64,000 bases of DNA from an uncultured Bacteroidales bacterium (lineage in GTDB: Bacteria; Bacteroidota; Bacteroidia; Bacteroidales; P3): NCBI GenBank assembly GCA_937884485.1, contig CALGCG010000072.1, positions 1-64,000 of the forward strand, given 5' to 3'. Under the pieces are notes generated by a model, which saw only the letters and a list, made by a program, of their open reading frames with translations, searched no databases and was not told where the DNA came from. Within the stretch, counting starts at the first letter, position 1; every line of letters starts with the position of its first letter. This document shows positions 25,221-34,923 of the stretch, one piece after another. Position numbers and translations under genes: made by a program.

Positions 25221-25975
25221 AGCCATTGAAACGTTCAACCAAGATTATGCTCATCGTGCTGGGTGCTGCGGTGCTCGCTGTGCTGGTCATTGTGGCCAAC
25301 GTGGTGCGTTCCCGCTCGCAGGTGCGTGGGCTCGAAGTGGTGATACGCTACGGCAATACACCCCATCTGGTGGAAGACCAGCTGGTAAAGGACACCGTCC
25401 TGCGGCGCTTGCCCAATCTCTTGCAGCTCAGTGTGAAGAATGTCGACTGCCGCCGCGTGGCTGCTGTGGCTCGCCGGGTGCCCTACCTAGAGAACGTCTC
25501 GGCCTCTGTGAGCGTCGGTGGCAAGGTGGTGGTGCGTGCTGACCAGCGCCGTCCCGTCATGCGTCTCTACTATGGCAGCCGCGAGTTCTACATGGACTCC
25601 GAGGGCGCCCTCTTCCCGCCGTCGGCCACGGGTTTTTGCGACGTGCTGGTAGCTGGTGGCAACTTCACCGAGCCCCTGCGCCTCGACAGCCTCAACGCCC
25701 AGGCTTCAGCGCTCAAGACCGTGGCGTGTTTCCTCGACAGCGAGGACGACTATGCTCCGCTTATCGACCAAATCTTTATTGAACGCGACGGCGACATCAT
25801 GATGGTGCCCAAGGTGGGCGACCATCTGGTGGAGCTCGGCAAGGCCGACGACCTCGACGCCAAGTTCTACAACCTCCTCACCTTCTACCGCAAGGGTATG
25901 CCCCGTGCGGGATGGAACACATATTCCAAAATCAGCCTTAAGTTCAAAGGCCAAGTAGTTTGTACGAAAAAATAA
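25217..25975 (+). CDS. ftsQ: Cell division protein FtsQ
   Basis: A 252-residue bitopic divisome protein. A basic N-terminus (MKPLKRSTK) and one transmembrane helix (about 10-30, IMLIVLGAAVLAVLVIVANV) are followed by a POTRA-like region (VKNVDCRRVAAVARRVPYLENVS) and the FtsQ beta domain (MRLYYGSREFYMDSEGALFPP). FtsQ bridges FtsB/FtsL and the septal synthase. Family conservation is weak outside the position between murC and ftsA, which is met here. 4-base overlap with murC. Confidence 0.9.
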   Translation: MKPLKRSTKIMLIVLGAAVLAVLVIVANVVRSRSQVRGLEVVIRYGNTPHLVEDQLVKDTVLRRLPNLLQLSVKNVDCRRVAAVARRVPYLENVSASVSVGGKVVVRADQRRPVMRLYYGSREFYMDSEGALFPPSATGFCDVLVAGGNFTEPLRLDSLNAQASALKTVACFLDSEDDYAPLIDQIFIERDGDIMMVPKVGDHLVELGKADDLDAKFYNLLTFYRKGMPRAGWNTYSKISLKFKGQVVCTKK

Positions 25976-25995
25976 ATCAAAAAAATATTTGTATT

Positions 25996-27387
25996 ATGGA
26001 AAACGAAATCATTGTAGGCCTCGACATCGGTACCACCAAGATTGCATGCTTTGTCGGTATGCGAGGCGAGAGTGGAAAAGTTAAAATCCTTGGATTTGGC
26101 AAGACCGACAGCAAGGGCGTCGAGCATGGTGTGGTTAAGAGCGTGACCGACACCGCCGAGTCTATCCGCCGCGCTGTGGGCGAAGCCGCCGACCAAGCCG
26201 ACGTCGATATTGATGAGGTGTGGGTTGGTATTGCCGGCCAGCACATCAAGTCGCGCCCCTCTCATGGCAGCGTCATGATTCCTCCCGACCATCGCCTTAT
26301 CGAGCAGGAGGATGTTGAACGTCTCATCTCCGAGCAGTACAACACTCTTCTTGACCCGGGCGAGGAAATCATCCACATCTTCCCCCAGCAGTACATTGTG
26401 GACCGGGAGCCTCTAAGCCGCGAAATCTCCCCCGTCGGAGTTGTCGGTAAAAACCTCGAGGCCAATTTCCACATGGTCACTGCCAACGTCCAGAACCTGC
26501 AGTACATCAAGTATGCCGTCCAGGATGCCGGACTGAAGATCAAAGGTGTTGTCCTCGAGCCCGTGGCCTCCGCCAAGGCTGTCCTCGACGACAGCGACCG
26601 CGACGCCGGTGTCGCCATGGTCGACATCGGAGGCGGCACTACCGACATCGCTATCTTCCACGACGGCATCATCCGCCACACTTCGGTGCTCCCCTTGGCC
26701 GGCAACGCCATCACCAACGACATCCGCGAGGGTTGCAACATCCTCAAGAAACAGGCTGAAAGCCTGAAAGTGAAGTTTGGCTCCTGCCTGGTTCAGGCCG
26801 TCAGCGAGAACGACGTCATCTCCATCCCCGGCATCCGCAGCCAGGCTCCGCGCGAGATCTACGTCAAGACCCTCGCCGGCATCATCAATGCCCGCACCAA
26901 GATGATTCTCGAGCAGGTCGACTACGAAATCAAGCTCTCAGGCTTCGACAAGAAGCTCATCGCCGGCGTAACCCTCACCGGCGGCGGCGCCCAGCTGAAG
27001 AATATCAAGGAACTCTGCGAGCTCATCACCACCACCGATACCCGCATCGGCATTCCCAACGAGCACCTCGAGCCTGACAGTGTCTCCTTCGCCGAGTTGG
27101 CACACCCCATGTATGCCACCGGTATCGGCCTTGTGCTCTTCGGCCTCGAGCAGTCCGAAGCAGGCCACGTCGAAGAACCCGAAGAGGAAGCAGCGCCCGA
27201 CAGCAAAAACCGCGTCGACATCTTCGCCGACATGGGTGTCGAACCCAGCGACGATCCCACGCCGGCCTCCGAAGCCGTCCTCGACAAACCGGCCAAGAAA
27301 GATAAGTCCAAGGCGAAAAAAGACACTTTCGAAAAGACCATTTCCGGCTTTTTCAAAAAGGTTTTCGATGAAGGTATCGACGATTGA
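25996..27387 (+). CDS. ftsA: Cell division protein FtsA
   Basis: A 463-residue actin-like ATPase that anchors FtsZ to the membrane. It has the ATPase fold (MENEIIVGLDIGTTKIACFV; MVDIGGGTTDIAIF; TGGGAQLKNI), the SHS2-like 1C insertion, and a C-terminal amphipathic tail (TFEKTISGFFKKVFDEG) of the type that binds the membrane. An acidic linker precedes the tail. I set the start at the ATG at 25996 (MENEIIVG), because the upstream extension to 25960 looks unstructured. Confidence 0.95.
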   Translation: MENEIIVGLDIGTTKIACFVGMRGESGKVKILGFGKTDSKGVEHGVVKSVTDTAESIRRAVGEAADQADVDIDEVWVGIAGQHIKSRPSHGSVMIPPDHRLIEQEDVERLISEQYNTLLDPGEEIIHIFPQQYIVDREPLSREISPVGVVGKNLEANFHMVTANVQNLQYIKYAVQDAGLKIKGVVLEPVASAKAVLDDSDRDAGVAMVDIGGGTTDIAIFHDGIIRHTSVLPLAGNAITNDIREGCNILKKQAESLKVKFGSCLVQAVSENDVISIPGIRSQAPREIYVKTLAGIINARTKMILEQVDYEIKLSGFDKKLIAGVTLTGGGAQLKNIKELCELITTTDTRIGIPNEHLEPDSVSFAELAHPMYATGIGLVLFGLEQSEAGHVEEPEEEAAPDSKNRVDIFADMGVEPSDDPTPASEAVLDKPAKKDKSKAKKDTFEKTISGFFKKVFDEGIDD

Positions 27388-27523
27388 TGTGCATAAGTTG
27401 TTGAAAACTAATTATTAGAGCGACCGCATTTTTGAATAGAATTTAGTAATTTTATACTGCCAATTTTAGAAGATATATTGTTATAAAGAACTCTTATTTA
27501 ATAAGATAGAAATATACAAGCAC
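27388..27523 (+). other. AT-rich intergenic leader upstream of ftsZ
   Basis: 136 bases of low-GC DNA between ftsA and ftsZ. It may hold an ftsZ promoter: TAATTTTA near 27447 resembles the -7 element but the -33 partner is unclear. No gene is seen. Confidence 0.4.
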
Positions 27524-29161
27524 ATGGAAGAAGACGCAATTTTCACTTTCGACTCGCCCAAAGGCCAGTCTTCCTACATCAAAGTCATCGGTGTCGGCGG
27601 CGGTGGCGGCAATGCCGTCAACCACATGTTCCGCCAGGGCATCAAGGGCGTGGACTTCATCGTCTGCAACACCGACATGAAGGCCCTCAATTCCTCCCCC
27701 GTGCCCAACAAGATCACCCTTGGCGACCTCGGCCTCGGCGCCGGCAACAAGCCGGAACGCGCCCGTCAGGCTGCCCAGGACAAGGCCGACGACATCCGTG
27801 ATGCCATCAGCCACAACACCCAGATGCTCTTCATCACCGCCGGCATGGGCGGCGGCACCGGCACCGGCGCCGCCCCGGTCATCGCCGAAATCGCCAAGAG
27901 CATCGACCTCGACAACGACGAGAACAAAAAAATCCTTGTCGTCGCCATCGTGACGCTCCCCTTCGGCTTCGAAGGCCGCCGCCGCAGCGAGCAGGCCCTG
28001 GCCGGCATCAAGGAGCTGAGCCAGCATGTCGATTCCATCATCGTCATCAACAACGACAAGCTCCGCACCTACGGCAACCTGCCCATGTCCAAAGCCTTTG
28101 CCATGGCCGACGACGTGCTCCTCACCGCCGCCAAGTCCATCGCCGAAATCATCACCAACAACGCCTATATCAACATCGACTTCCAGGATGTCAACACCGT
28201 CATGGAGCATTCCGGCACCGCCCTCATGGGCGCCGGCTCCGGCTCCGGCGACAACCGCGCCATCGACGCCATCACCGCCGCCACCACCTCCGTGCTCCTC
28301 AACGACAACGACATCCGCGGCGCCAAGAATGTCCTCCTCTATTTCTCCTACTCTTCCGAGCATGAGCTCACCATGGACGAGCAGGCCGAAATCACGGACT
28401 TCATCCTCGAGCGCACGGGCAACGATGCCGACTTCATCTGGGGTGCCGGCGTCGACGACGACCTCGGCGACGAGCTCAAGGTCATCCTCATCGCCACGGG
28501 ATTTGAGAAATCAACGCTTGTGCCCGAAGAGCCCAAGGTCATCCAGCTCCCCAAGGACGAGCCCAAGCCCGCCCCCGCGCCTGTCGCCACGAAAGAGCCG
28601 CTGGCTGTCGACGAGCCTGTGATTATCCATAAGTCGGAGCCCGCTCCCGCCCCTGTGGCCGACATCTTCCGCCCCATCGAGAAAATCGAGCCTCAGCCGG
28701 CTGCCCAGCCCGTCAAGCATGTCATCCAGCTTGAGGACGACGAGCCTGTGGCTGCCGCCCCTGTTGTGAAGGTCGCCGCTGCCGAGAACGATGTCCTCGT
28801 CGAGGAAATCCACCTCGTCGACACCGCCGAGAAAGTCTCTGCATCTCAGGCAGAAGCCTCCCGCCCCGCTCCCCAGCCTCGCCAGGAAACGCTTGCTTCC
28901 GAATCCGTCAATCCCGCCCGTAGCGCTTTCGAAAACGACAACGACGTCAAGACCGCTGCCGAGCGTATCGCCTACATCCACAATCTGCTGCGCAACAATC
29001 CCAACGGCGCCGACGTGGTGCAGCGCATGCCCGCCACCGCCTACGCCGAAGGCGAACTCTACGAAGGCCGCCCCTCCAACTCCCGCGAAGCTTCTTCCTA
29101 TACTATGCGTGCCGACGGCACCATGACTAAAAACGCCTTCTACGACGACCAGCCCGATTGA
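27524..29161 (+). CDS. ftsZ: Cell division GTPase FtsZ
   Basis: A 545-residue tubulin-like GTPase. The GTP-binding domain shows the GGGGGNAVNHM loop (about 25-35), the tubulin signature AGMGGGTGTGAAP (about 106-118) and FGFEGRRRSEQA; the catalytic T7 loop area with NVDFxDVxxV-like INIDFQDVNTVM lies near 220. After about residue 320 a long Pro/Ala/Glu-rich linker of about 170 residues leads to an acidic C-terminus. Length exceeds E. coli FtsZ (383) because of that linker, as is common in Bacteroidetes. No canonical E. coli-type C-terminal peptide is evident. Confidence 0.96.
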   Translation: MEEDAIFTFDSPKGQSSYIKVIGVGGGGGNAVNHMFRQGIKGVDFIVCNTDMKALNSSPVPNKITLGDLGLGAGNKPERARQAAQDKADDIRDAISHNTQMLFITAGMGGGTGTGAAPVIAEIAKSIDLDNDENKKILVVAIVTLPFGFEGRRRSEQALAGIKELSQHVDSIIVINNDKLRTYGNLPMSKAFAMADDVLLTAAKSIAEIITNNAYINIDFQDVNTVMEHSGTALMGAGSGSGDNRAIDAITAATTSVLLNDNDIRGAKNVLLYFSYSSEHELTMDEQAEITDFILERTGNDADFIWGAGVDDDLGDELKVILIATGFEKSTLVPEEPKVIQLPKDEPKPAPAPVATKEPLAVDEPVIIHKSEPAPAPVADIFRPIEKIEPQPAAQPVKHVIQLEDDEPVAAAPVVKVAAAENDVLVEEIHLVDTAEKVSASQAEASRPAPQPRQETLASESVNPARSAFENDNDVKTAAERIAYIHNLLRNNPNGADVVQRMPATAYAEGELYEGRPSNSREASSYTMRADGTMTKNAFYDDQPD

Positions 29162-30039
29162 TGAACAAAAAACTGATTGGTATCCTGTGCGCCATTGGCG
29201 CTGCGGTGTGCTACGGCACCAACCCGTTAGCCCGCTTCCTATACGCCGAGGGGATGAACATCCCCTCGGTACTCTTTTACCGCTTCGGCCTGGCATGGGT
29301 CATTGTGGCCGTGGTGATGATGTTCCGCAAGGAGAGCCTCCGCGTCGACCGCCGCGAATTCCTCACCCTCACGGCCCTCGGTGTGCTCTTCATCCTCTCC
29401 TCCACCACGCTCTACACCTCCTTCAACCTCATGCCCTCGGGCATCGCCTCCACCATCCTTTTCACCTACCCCATCATGACGGCAGCCATCATGACCCTCG
29501 TCTTCCGCGAGCGGCTCACGTGGCTCACCGTCCTCTCCATCGCCCTCTCGCTGGTGGGCGTGGCACTGCTGTCGTTCAACGACGACGGCACCACCTTCAG
29601 CCTCCTCGGCATCGTGCTGGTGCTCATCTCGGCACTCACCTACGCGCTCTACATCATCGTCGTCGACAAGAGCCCGTTGCAGATGTCGTCGTTCAAAATC
29701 AATTTCTACGTACTTTTCTATTGTGCCCTGGGCAATGTTTTCTATGCCCTCGTCAGCGGCCAGCCGCTGATGCTGCCGCCCTCGCCCGCGGCCTGGTTCT
29801 GGGTGTCGTGGCTTGCCGTCGTGCCCGCCATCATGGCCCTGGTCATGATGGTCTACGCCGCCAAATATCTCGGCTCCACCCCCACGGCCATCCTCGGTGC
29901 CCTCGAGCCCATGACGGCCGTCCTCATCGGTGTCTTTGTCTTTGCCGAGCCCTTCTCCCTGCGCCTGTCGCTGGGCATTGTGCTCATCCTTTCTGCCGTC
30001 ACCATGGTGGTCCTCTCCAAGGCCAAGCGGCAGGCGTAG
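29161..30039 (+). CDS. EamA/DMT-family transporter
   Basis: A 292-residue integral membrane protein with about ten hydrophobic segments in two homologous halves (EamA repeat: GAAVCYGTNPL and SALTYALYIIVVDKS, then ILGALEPMTAVLIGVFVFAE). Such proteins export metabolites or amino acids. The substrate is not predictable. The ATG at 29161 shares its A with the last base of the ftsZ stop; a further in-frame TTG lies 3 bases upstream and is less likely. It may be cotranscribed from the dcw cluster. Confidence 0.88.
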   Translation: MNKKLIGILCAIGAAVCYGTNPLARFLYAEGMNIPSVLFYRFGLAWVIVAVVMMFRKESLRVDRREFLTLTALGVLFILSSTTLYTSFNLMPSGIASTILFTYPIMTAAIMTLVFRERLTWLTVLSIALSLVGVALLSFNDDGTTFSLLGIVLVLISALTYALYIIVVDKSPLQMSSFKINFYVLFYCALGNVFYALVSGQPLMLPPSPAAWFWVSWLAVVPAIMALVMMVYAAKYLGSTPTAILGALEPMTAVLIGVFVFAEPFSLRLSLGIVLILSAVTMVVLSKAKRQA

Positions 30040-30196
30040 CCTGCTGCCTTCTCTCTGCCTTTTTGCAGGGCGCAGCGTGTACCTCCGCGTTGCCGCCGTG
30101 TTGAGGCCGTGCCGAAGCACCGGCCGCCTCTGTCCCGAAGGTTTGTCAACCTCCCCTCAGTCCGTACCGTCTTCGTACCCAATAGGCCCCTAATTC
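30040..30196. other. Intergenic stretch without a gene
   Basis: Between the DMT gene and the palindromic repeat I see no open frame of quality and no clear terminator; the convergent ABC operon ends on the other side of the palindrome. Confidence 0.4.
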
Positions 30197-30317
30197 GGCC
30201 CTTCTTATATAGTATACATATAGTATTCATATACTTCTTATATAGTTCTTATATACACTATATAAATACTATATAAGAACGATATAAGAACGATATAGGA
30301 ACTATATGAGAAGGGGC
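30197..30317. repeat. Long palindrome of 11-base units (copy 2)
   Basis: Five 11-base units per arm (TTCTTATATAG, TATACATATAG, TATTCATATAC, TTCTTATATAG, TTCTTATATAC on the left), meeting near 30257. Flanks GGCCC on the left and GGGGCG on the right match copy 1. It lies between two convergent genes (30039 plus, 30354 minus), a place where a bidirectional terminator would be useful. Confidence 0.85.
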
Positions 30318-30353
30318 GAATTCGGTACCTATTGGTCCCCTATTCGGGGCGTG

Positions 30354-31625
30354 TCAGCGGACAAGGTGGCGCTTGTAGGTTCGGGCGGCGAGCACCGCGG
30401 CGATGCAGAAGGAGAGGAGGAGAATCAATAGGCTGATGGACAGCTGCGCGGCGGAGATGCCGAAGGGCAGGCGCAGCACTGCGGCGGCAGGGGCTGTGAA
30501 GGGCACGAGGGTGAGCCATTGGGCCAGGGCGCCGTCGGGGCTCTGGATGAGCAAGGGTATGAGCATGAGGGTGACAATCAGCGGCGAGAGCAGCAGGAGA
30601 ACCCATTGGAGGGCGTCGGCGTCGCTGTCGAGGCGTGCGGCGAGGGCGGCGAGGAGGGCGCCGTAGAGCAGGTAGCCCAGCAGGAAGAAGGCCAGGAAGA
30701 CTCCCGCAACGAGCGGCAGGTTGATGGCCGTGAGGCCCTGCACGGTTTCGTCGACGAGGGTGACGGAGGTGTTGTATTGCGCTGTGGCGTCGGCGCCTTT
30801 GGAGGCGATGGCGTGGGCGGTCTGCTGCTGGCGGGCCTGGGCGAAGAGGTCGGGGTTGGCCCGCTGGATGGCGCCGATGGCGGCGGCGGCCAGCAGGACC
30901 CACAGGACGAGCTGTGTGACGGCCGTCAGGGCCACGCCGCTGATTTTGCCCACCATGAGCTGCACGGGGTGCACCGAGGCGGCGACGACTTCGGCCACGC
31001 GCGTGGCTTTCTCTTCCTGCACACTGCGCATCACCTGCACGCCGAAGACTATGAGCGCCAGCACTATGAGCACCGCCAGAACGGCGGATAGCACCCCTTT
31101 GACGCGGGCGAAACTTTCGTGGCCTGAGGCGGCGTCGCGCGTGTGGAGGCGTATGTCGGTGGCGGCGACGGAGCGGAAGACCTCGGGGTCGAGGCCGTAG
31201 ACATCTTCGAGGATGGCGTTGCGGAGGGTCATCTGCAGTTCGCTTCCTATGTATTGCTGCAAGGCCAGCGGGGGTTCGGAGGCACGGTGGTAGAGGAAGG
31301 CGTCGCGGGGGATGGTGGTTTCGCGGGCGGGGATGTAGAGGATGGCGGCAATGTGGTCGTCGTCGTCCATCTGGCTGTGGGCGTAGTCGAGGGTGGGCAT
31401 ACGGCGGAAGGAGACGTCGTTGTTGGAGCGCAGGGAGCGGTCGAAAAGGCCCGTTTCGTCGACCACCAGCACCTCGGCCTGGCCGGCGCTGCGGTTGGCG
31501 GCTATCACGGGGAGGGCATAGAGTGCGGCCAGCATCAGGGGCACGAGGAGGGTTAGCACCCAGAAGGAGGGGCGCCGCAGGCGCAGGCGGTATTCGCGCG
31601 CAAGGATGAGGAGCGTTTTTTTCAT
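30354..31625 (-). CDS. ABC transporter permease (ABC-2 / NatB type)
   Basis: A 423-residue membrane protein. One N-terminal transmembrane helix (about 20-42) is followed by a large extracytoplasmic domain (to about 200) and six more hydrophobic segments (about 205-420), as in NatB or YhaP type permeases of the ABC-2 family. Start ATG at 31625 overlaps the stop of the ATPase gene by 4 bases, so the two form one exporter. Substrate is unknown; NatAB homologues export sodium, but many others do not. Confidence 0.85.
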   Translation of the reverse strand: MKKTLLILAREYRLRLRRPSFWVLTLLVPLMLAALYALPVIAANRSAGQAEVLVVDETGLFDRSLRSNNDVSFRRMPTLDYAHSQMDDDDHIAAILYIPARETTIPRDAFLYHRASEPPLALQQYIGSELQMTLRNAILEDVYGLDPEVFRSVAATDIRLHTRDAASGHESFARVKGVLSAVLAVLIVLALIVFGVQVMRSVQEEKATRVAEVVAASVHPVQLMVGKISGVALTAVTQLVLWVLLAAAAIGAIQRANPDLFAQARQQQTAHAIASKGADATAQYNTSVTLVDETVQGLTAINLPLVAGVFLAFFLLGYLLYGALLAALAARLDSDADALQWVLLLLSPLIVTLMLIPLLIQSPDGALAQWLTLVPFTAPAAAVLRLPFGISAAQLSISLLILLLSFCIAAVLAARTYKRHLVR

Positions 31626-32233
31626 AGCTGGAGGGTTTTGTGGCAGAGGCTGGCGGCAGCCTCGGTGTTGTGGGTGGAGAGGAGGATGGCGGTGCCGGAG
31701 AGGCTGAGACGCTTGATTTCGTCGCGCAGCATGGCTGCGTTGTCGGCGTCGAAGCCGGAGAAGGGTTCGTCGAGGACTAACAGGCGGGGGCGGTGCACCA
31801 CGGTGGAGATGAACTGCACTTTCTGCTGCATGCCTTTGCTGAGGCGGTTGGCGGGGCGGTTCCACCACTCGGCGGCGCCGAGGCGTTCAAACCAGGCTTT
31901 GGCTTCGCTGCGGGCGTCGGCGCGGCTCATGCCTTTGAGACGTGCGAGGTAGACCACCTGCTCGCCCACGCGCATGCGGCGGTAGAGGCCGCGTTCTTCG
32001 GGCAGGTAGCCCACGGCGGCAAGGTCGGCGCGCGTCATGGGGTGGCCGTCGAAGAGGAGGGTGCCGCTGTCGGCCTCAAGGATGAGGTTGATGATGCGCA
32101 GAAGGGTGGTTTTGCCGGCACCGTTGGCACCGAGGATGCCCACGACCTGGCCGCGGTCGGCAGTGAGGCTGGTGCCGTGGAGGACGCGGTGGGCGCCAAA
32201 GGATTTGCATAGGTTGTCGGCTTGGAGGAGCAT
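31622..32233 (-). CDS. ABC transporter ATP-binding protein
   Basis: A 203-residue ATPase. Walker A is GANGAGKTT (about 35-43), the signature reads LSKGMQQK rather than LSGGQ (about 131-138), Walker B is LLVLDEP and the H-loop is LSTHN. The family is usually 220-310 residues, so this one is short and lacks the C-terminal extension. The LSKGMQQK signature is common among ABC-2 exporter ATPases. The gene feeds directly into the permease gene (4-base overlap). Confidence 0.92.
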   Translation of the reverse strand: MLLQADNLCKSFGAHRVLHGTSLTADRGQVVGILGANGAGKTTLLRIINLILEADSGTLLFDGHPMTRADLAAVGYLPEERGLYRRMRVGEQVVYLARLKGMSRADARSEAKAWFERLGAAEWWNRPANRLSKGMQQKVQFISTVVHRPRLLVLDEPFSGFDADNAAMLRDEIKRLSLSGTAILLSTHNTEAAASLCHKTLQL

Positions 32234-32239
32234 TGTTTT

Positions 32240-34264
32240 TTATTTTTTTCTGGTTCTTCGGGATACTTTGAGCAGTAGGGTTTCGATGAGCAAAGCGGCG
32301 AGGGCCAGGAGGAGGCATGCTTGCCAGAGGGGCGTCCCGCTGTGGCTGGAGCGTATCTCCTGTTGGAGCGGCTTGGCGGCGTTGCGCACGAGGGAGTAGT
32401 GGGGACGGCCGTCGAGAAGGTCCTTGATGTCGGAGGGTGAAAGGAAGTCGAGCTGCGACTCGATGCGCGGATGGTTGAAGGCGAGGTGCTCGTCCTGGTC
32501 GAGGAGGTATATGCCGTCGGCGGTGAGTTCGCCGTGAAGCATGAGGACACAGCGGTTGCCAAGGCGCCGGATGTCGGGCAGGATGGTGACGGGCTGCGGA
32601 GAGGGGAGCGAGAGTTGGGGCGGTATGCCGGCAGGGTCGTAGTTGCCATGGAGGGCGACAGGGGCGCGGTCGCCGAGGGTGTGTGCCACTTGGGGTTGGG
32701 GACGGCTGTAGAGGGCCATGTTGTAGAGCGTCGGCACGAAGAGCGCCTGTGAGACAAAGGAGGTCCATTCGTCGGTGAGCGGGGAGGAGAAGAGGTAGAG
32801 GCGCCCGTCGCCGTGGGGCGAGGTGCAGAGCAGGGGTGTGCCGTCGGCAAGGGTGATGATGTCCTGCCGCACGCTGTTGTTGCCCAGGGTATAGTGGCCC
32901 TGCACGGAGGGCATTTCCATGTCGCTGCTGGTGCCGTTGAATACGTCGCGATAGAGGTTGTTTTGGAAGTCTACAGAGGTTGCTTTGACGGGGTGCTTCT
33001 GCCAGCGTTCAAGCGTGGGTGCCTGCAGGAGGGTGAGGAGTGTGTTGAGGGCGTCGTTTTTGGTGTTGGCGGAGGGAATAACGGCGAGGGTGCCGCCGTT
33101 CTCCACCCACGAGGCAACGGCTTGGGCCTGTCCGGAAGACAGGTTGTCGGGCTCGTTGAGTACGATGAAGTCGAGCTGCGAGAGGTCGGAAGGCAGGGGC
33201 GCGGCTTGGTAGGCTATGGCCGAGTCGGCGCCAAAAAGCCGGCGGAGGTTGGTGTTGGGGGTGGCGCCGTCGACTTGCAGCATGTTTATCTGGCTGCCGG
33301 CGAGGAGGGAAAAATAGTAGCGGTCGTCGAAGGTGATGGGGTAGTCTGTTATGTTGACGCTGCCGTCGTGCCATCCGGCGCTGTCGATGGAAAACCGCAG
33401 GGATGCTTTGGCGGTTGAGCCGGCGGGGATGTCGATTGTGGCGATGGCACGTTGGCGCCCGTTGACGGTGAGACGCACGGGAAGTTTCTCGACGTCGGAG
33501 GCGCCGCAGTTGCGCACGGAGGCTTCCACACTGACGCTGCCGCCGACGAAGTAGGCCGGGGCGTCGAGACGCAGGGTGTCAATATAGATGTTGTCGGTGG
33601 CTACACCTTGGAGCGGGACGAGCGTGAAGTGTGCCATGCTGTCGGCAGGCAGGGCATCGAGGTCGGCGGCGGACCGCTGGAAGTCGGAGACGATATATGC
33701 GTGACGGTTGGCAGCACCGCTGAGGCGCATAAAATTGCTTTGACTTGCGGCAACCTCGCTGAGGCGATGGCTGGCGGGATTGATGGACAGGAGGTCGATG
33801 GCATGAAGGAACTCTTCGCGGCTCAACCAGCGGTTTTCATCGCCAGACATGGCGTTGGAGAGCAGCTGGTAGCGGTCGCCAGGGCGATAGGCGGCAGCAA
33901 TTTCGCGTGCTTTCTGTTTGGCGGCCTCGAGTTGCGAGCCGTCGCTTGTGCTGTTCTCCATGGAGAAGGAGTTGTCGATGTAGACGCTGACGACGGTGTC
34001 GCCTGAGCGGAGCTGCTGGCCGCTGCCGGGGAGGGTTGGTTGGGCAAAGGCCAGCACGATGAAGACTATGGCCAGGCAACGCATAAGAAGAACCAGCCAT
34101 CGCCGTAGTTCGCTTTGGCGACGGCTCGCGGACTGGAGGGCCTGGAGTCGGTCGACATTGCTGAAATAGACTTTTCTGTAGCGTCGAAGCTGGAAGAGGT
34201 GTACCGCTATGGGGATGGCCAAAGCCACAAGCCCCCATAGGAAAAGTGGTGCGGCGAAAGTCAT
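32240..34264 (-). CDS. BatA-like membrane protein with vWA domain
   Basis: A 674-residue protein. The N-terminal double-helix BatA domain (about 1-77: MTFAAPLFLWGLVALAIPIA, then RRWLVLLMRCLAIVFIVLAF) is followed by a von Willebrand A domain with a MIDAS of the form D-x-S-x-S (DNSFS, D97), then a central region that may contain a glutamine-amidotransferase-like fold (about 330-480), and one C-terminal transmembrane helix (about 645-665). Such proteins sit near the Bat/aerotolerance cluster or MoxR ATPases; no MoxR gene is in this window. Function not established. 4-base overlap with nth. Confidence 0.83.
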   Translation of the reverse strand: MTFAAPLFLWGLVALAIPIAVHLFQLRRYRKVYFSNVDRLQALQSASRRQSELRRWLVLLMRCLAIVFIVLAFAQPTLPGSGQQLRSGDTVVSVYIDNSFSMENSTSDGSQLEAAKQKAREIAAAYRPGDRYQLLSNAMSGDENRWLSREEFLHAIDLLSINPASHRLSEVAASQSNFMRLSGAANRHAYIVSDFQRSAADLDALPADSMAHFTLVPLQGVATDNIYIDTLRLDAPAYFVGGSVSVEASVRNCGASDVEKLPVRLTVNGRQRAIATIDIPAGSTAKASLRFSIDSAGWHDGSVNITDYPITFDDRYYFSLLAGSQINMLQVDGATPNTNLRRLFGADSAIAYQAAPLPSDLSQLDFIVLNEPDNLSSGQAQAVASWVENGGTLAVIPSANTKNDALNTLLTLLQAPTLERWQKHPVKATSVDFQNNLYRDVFNGTSSDMEMPSVQGHYTLGNNSVRQDIITLADGTPLLCTSPHGDGRLYLFSSPLTDEWTSFVSQALFVPTLYNMALYSRPQPQVAHTLGDRAPVALHGNYDPAGIPPQLSLPSPQPVTILPDIRRLGNRCVLMLHGELTADGIYLLDQDEHLAFNHPRIESQLDFLSPSDIKDLLDGRPHYSLVRNAAKPLQQEIRSSHSGTPLWQACLLLALAALLIETLLLKVSRRTRKK

Positions 34265-34923
34265 TCACAGCCTCCTTCCGTGCCCTTTTTGTGCTTTGCC
34301 CTGTAGGCGCATAGGTCTGCCAGGAAGCAGCTGTCGCAGTGTGGTTTGCGCGACTGGCAGACATATCGGCCGTGAAGTATGAGCCAGTGGTGGGCGGTGG
34401 ATAGTTTCTCGGGAGGGATGTGTTTGACGAGAGTCCGCTCGGTTTCCAAAGGGGTTTTGGAGTTGCGTGTGAGGCCAATGCGATTGGAAACGCGGAAGAC
34501 ATGCGTGTCCACGGGCATTGCAGGGAGGTTGAACACCACGGCGGCAACAACATTGGCCGTTTTCCGTCCCACGCCTGGGAGCCGTTGCAGTTCATTGATA
34601 TCGGATGGCACAACGCCGTCGAATTCCTCGACGAGCATGCGTGCCATGGCGGCGAGGTGGCGGCTTTTGTTGTTGGGGTATGAGACGGAGTGGATATAGG
34701 ACAGAATGTCGTCGGCCGAGGCTTGGGCCATGGCGGCGGCATTGGGGTAGGCAGCGAAGAGGGCGGGGGTTACCATGTTGACACGCTTGTCGGTGCATTG
34801 CGCCGAGAGGATGACAGCCACCAGCAGTTGGAATGGGTTCTCGTAGTGCAGTTCGGTTTCAACCACAGGCATTTCCCGCTCAAAGCGTGCGATCATCAGG
34901 TTATATCGGTCTTGTGTCTTCAT
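34261..34923 (-). CDS. nth: Endonuclease III
   Basis: A 220-residue DNA glycosylase/AP lyase that removes oxidised pyrimidines. It has LPGVGRKTANVV (HhH motif with the catalytic Lys, about 123) and VDTHVFRVSNR with the catalytic Asp (about 142). A C-terminal 4Fe-4S loop of the form C-x6-C-x2-C-x5-C (CQSRKPHCDSCFLADLC) is complete. Length fits. It overlaps the BatA-like gene and the EEP-family gene by 4 bases each. Confidence 0.96.
   Translation of the reverse strand: MKTQDRYNLMIARFEREMPVVETELHYENPFQLLVAVILSAQCTDKRVNMVTPALFAAYPNAAAMAQASADDILSYIHSVSYPNNKSRHLAAMARMLVEEFDGVVPSDINELQRLPGVGRKTANVVAAVVFNLPAMPVDTHVFRVSNRIGLTRNSKTPLETERTLVKHIPPEKLSTAHHWLILHGRYVCQSRKPHCDSCFLADLCAYRAKHKKGTEGGCE

Noticed and set aside
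30040..30196. Plus-strand frame at 29930-30193 encoding a Pro/Ser/Arg-rich protein
   Set aside because: Starts inside the DMT transporter gene in another frame and has shadow composition; nothing supports translation.
32240..34264. Complete Bat aerotolerance operon
   Set aside because: Only one BatA-like gene is present and no MoxR ATPase, BatB or BatD is adjacent, so the operon cannot be claimed.
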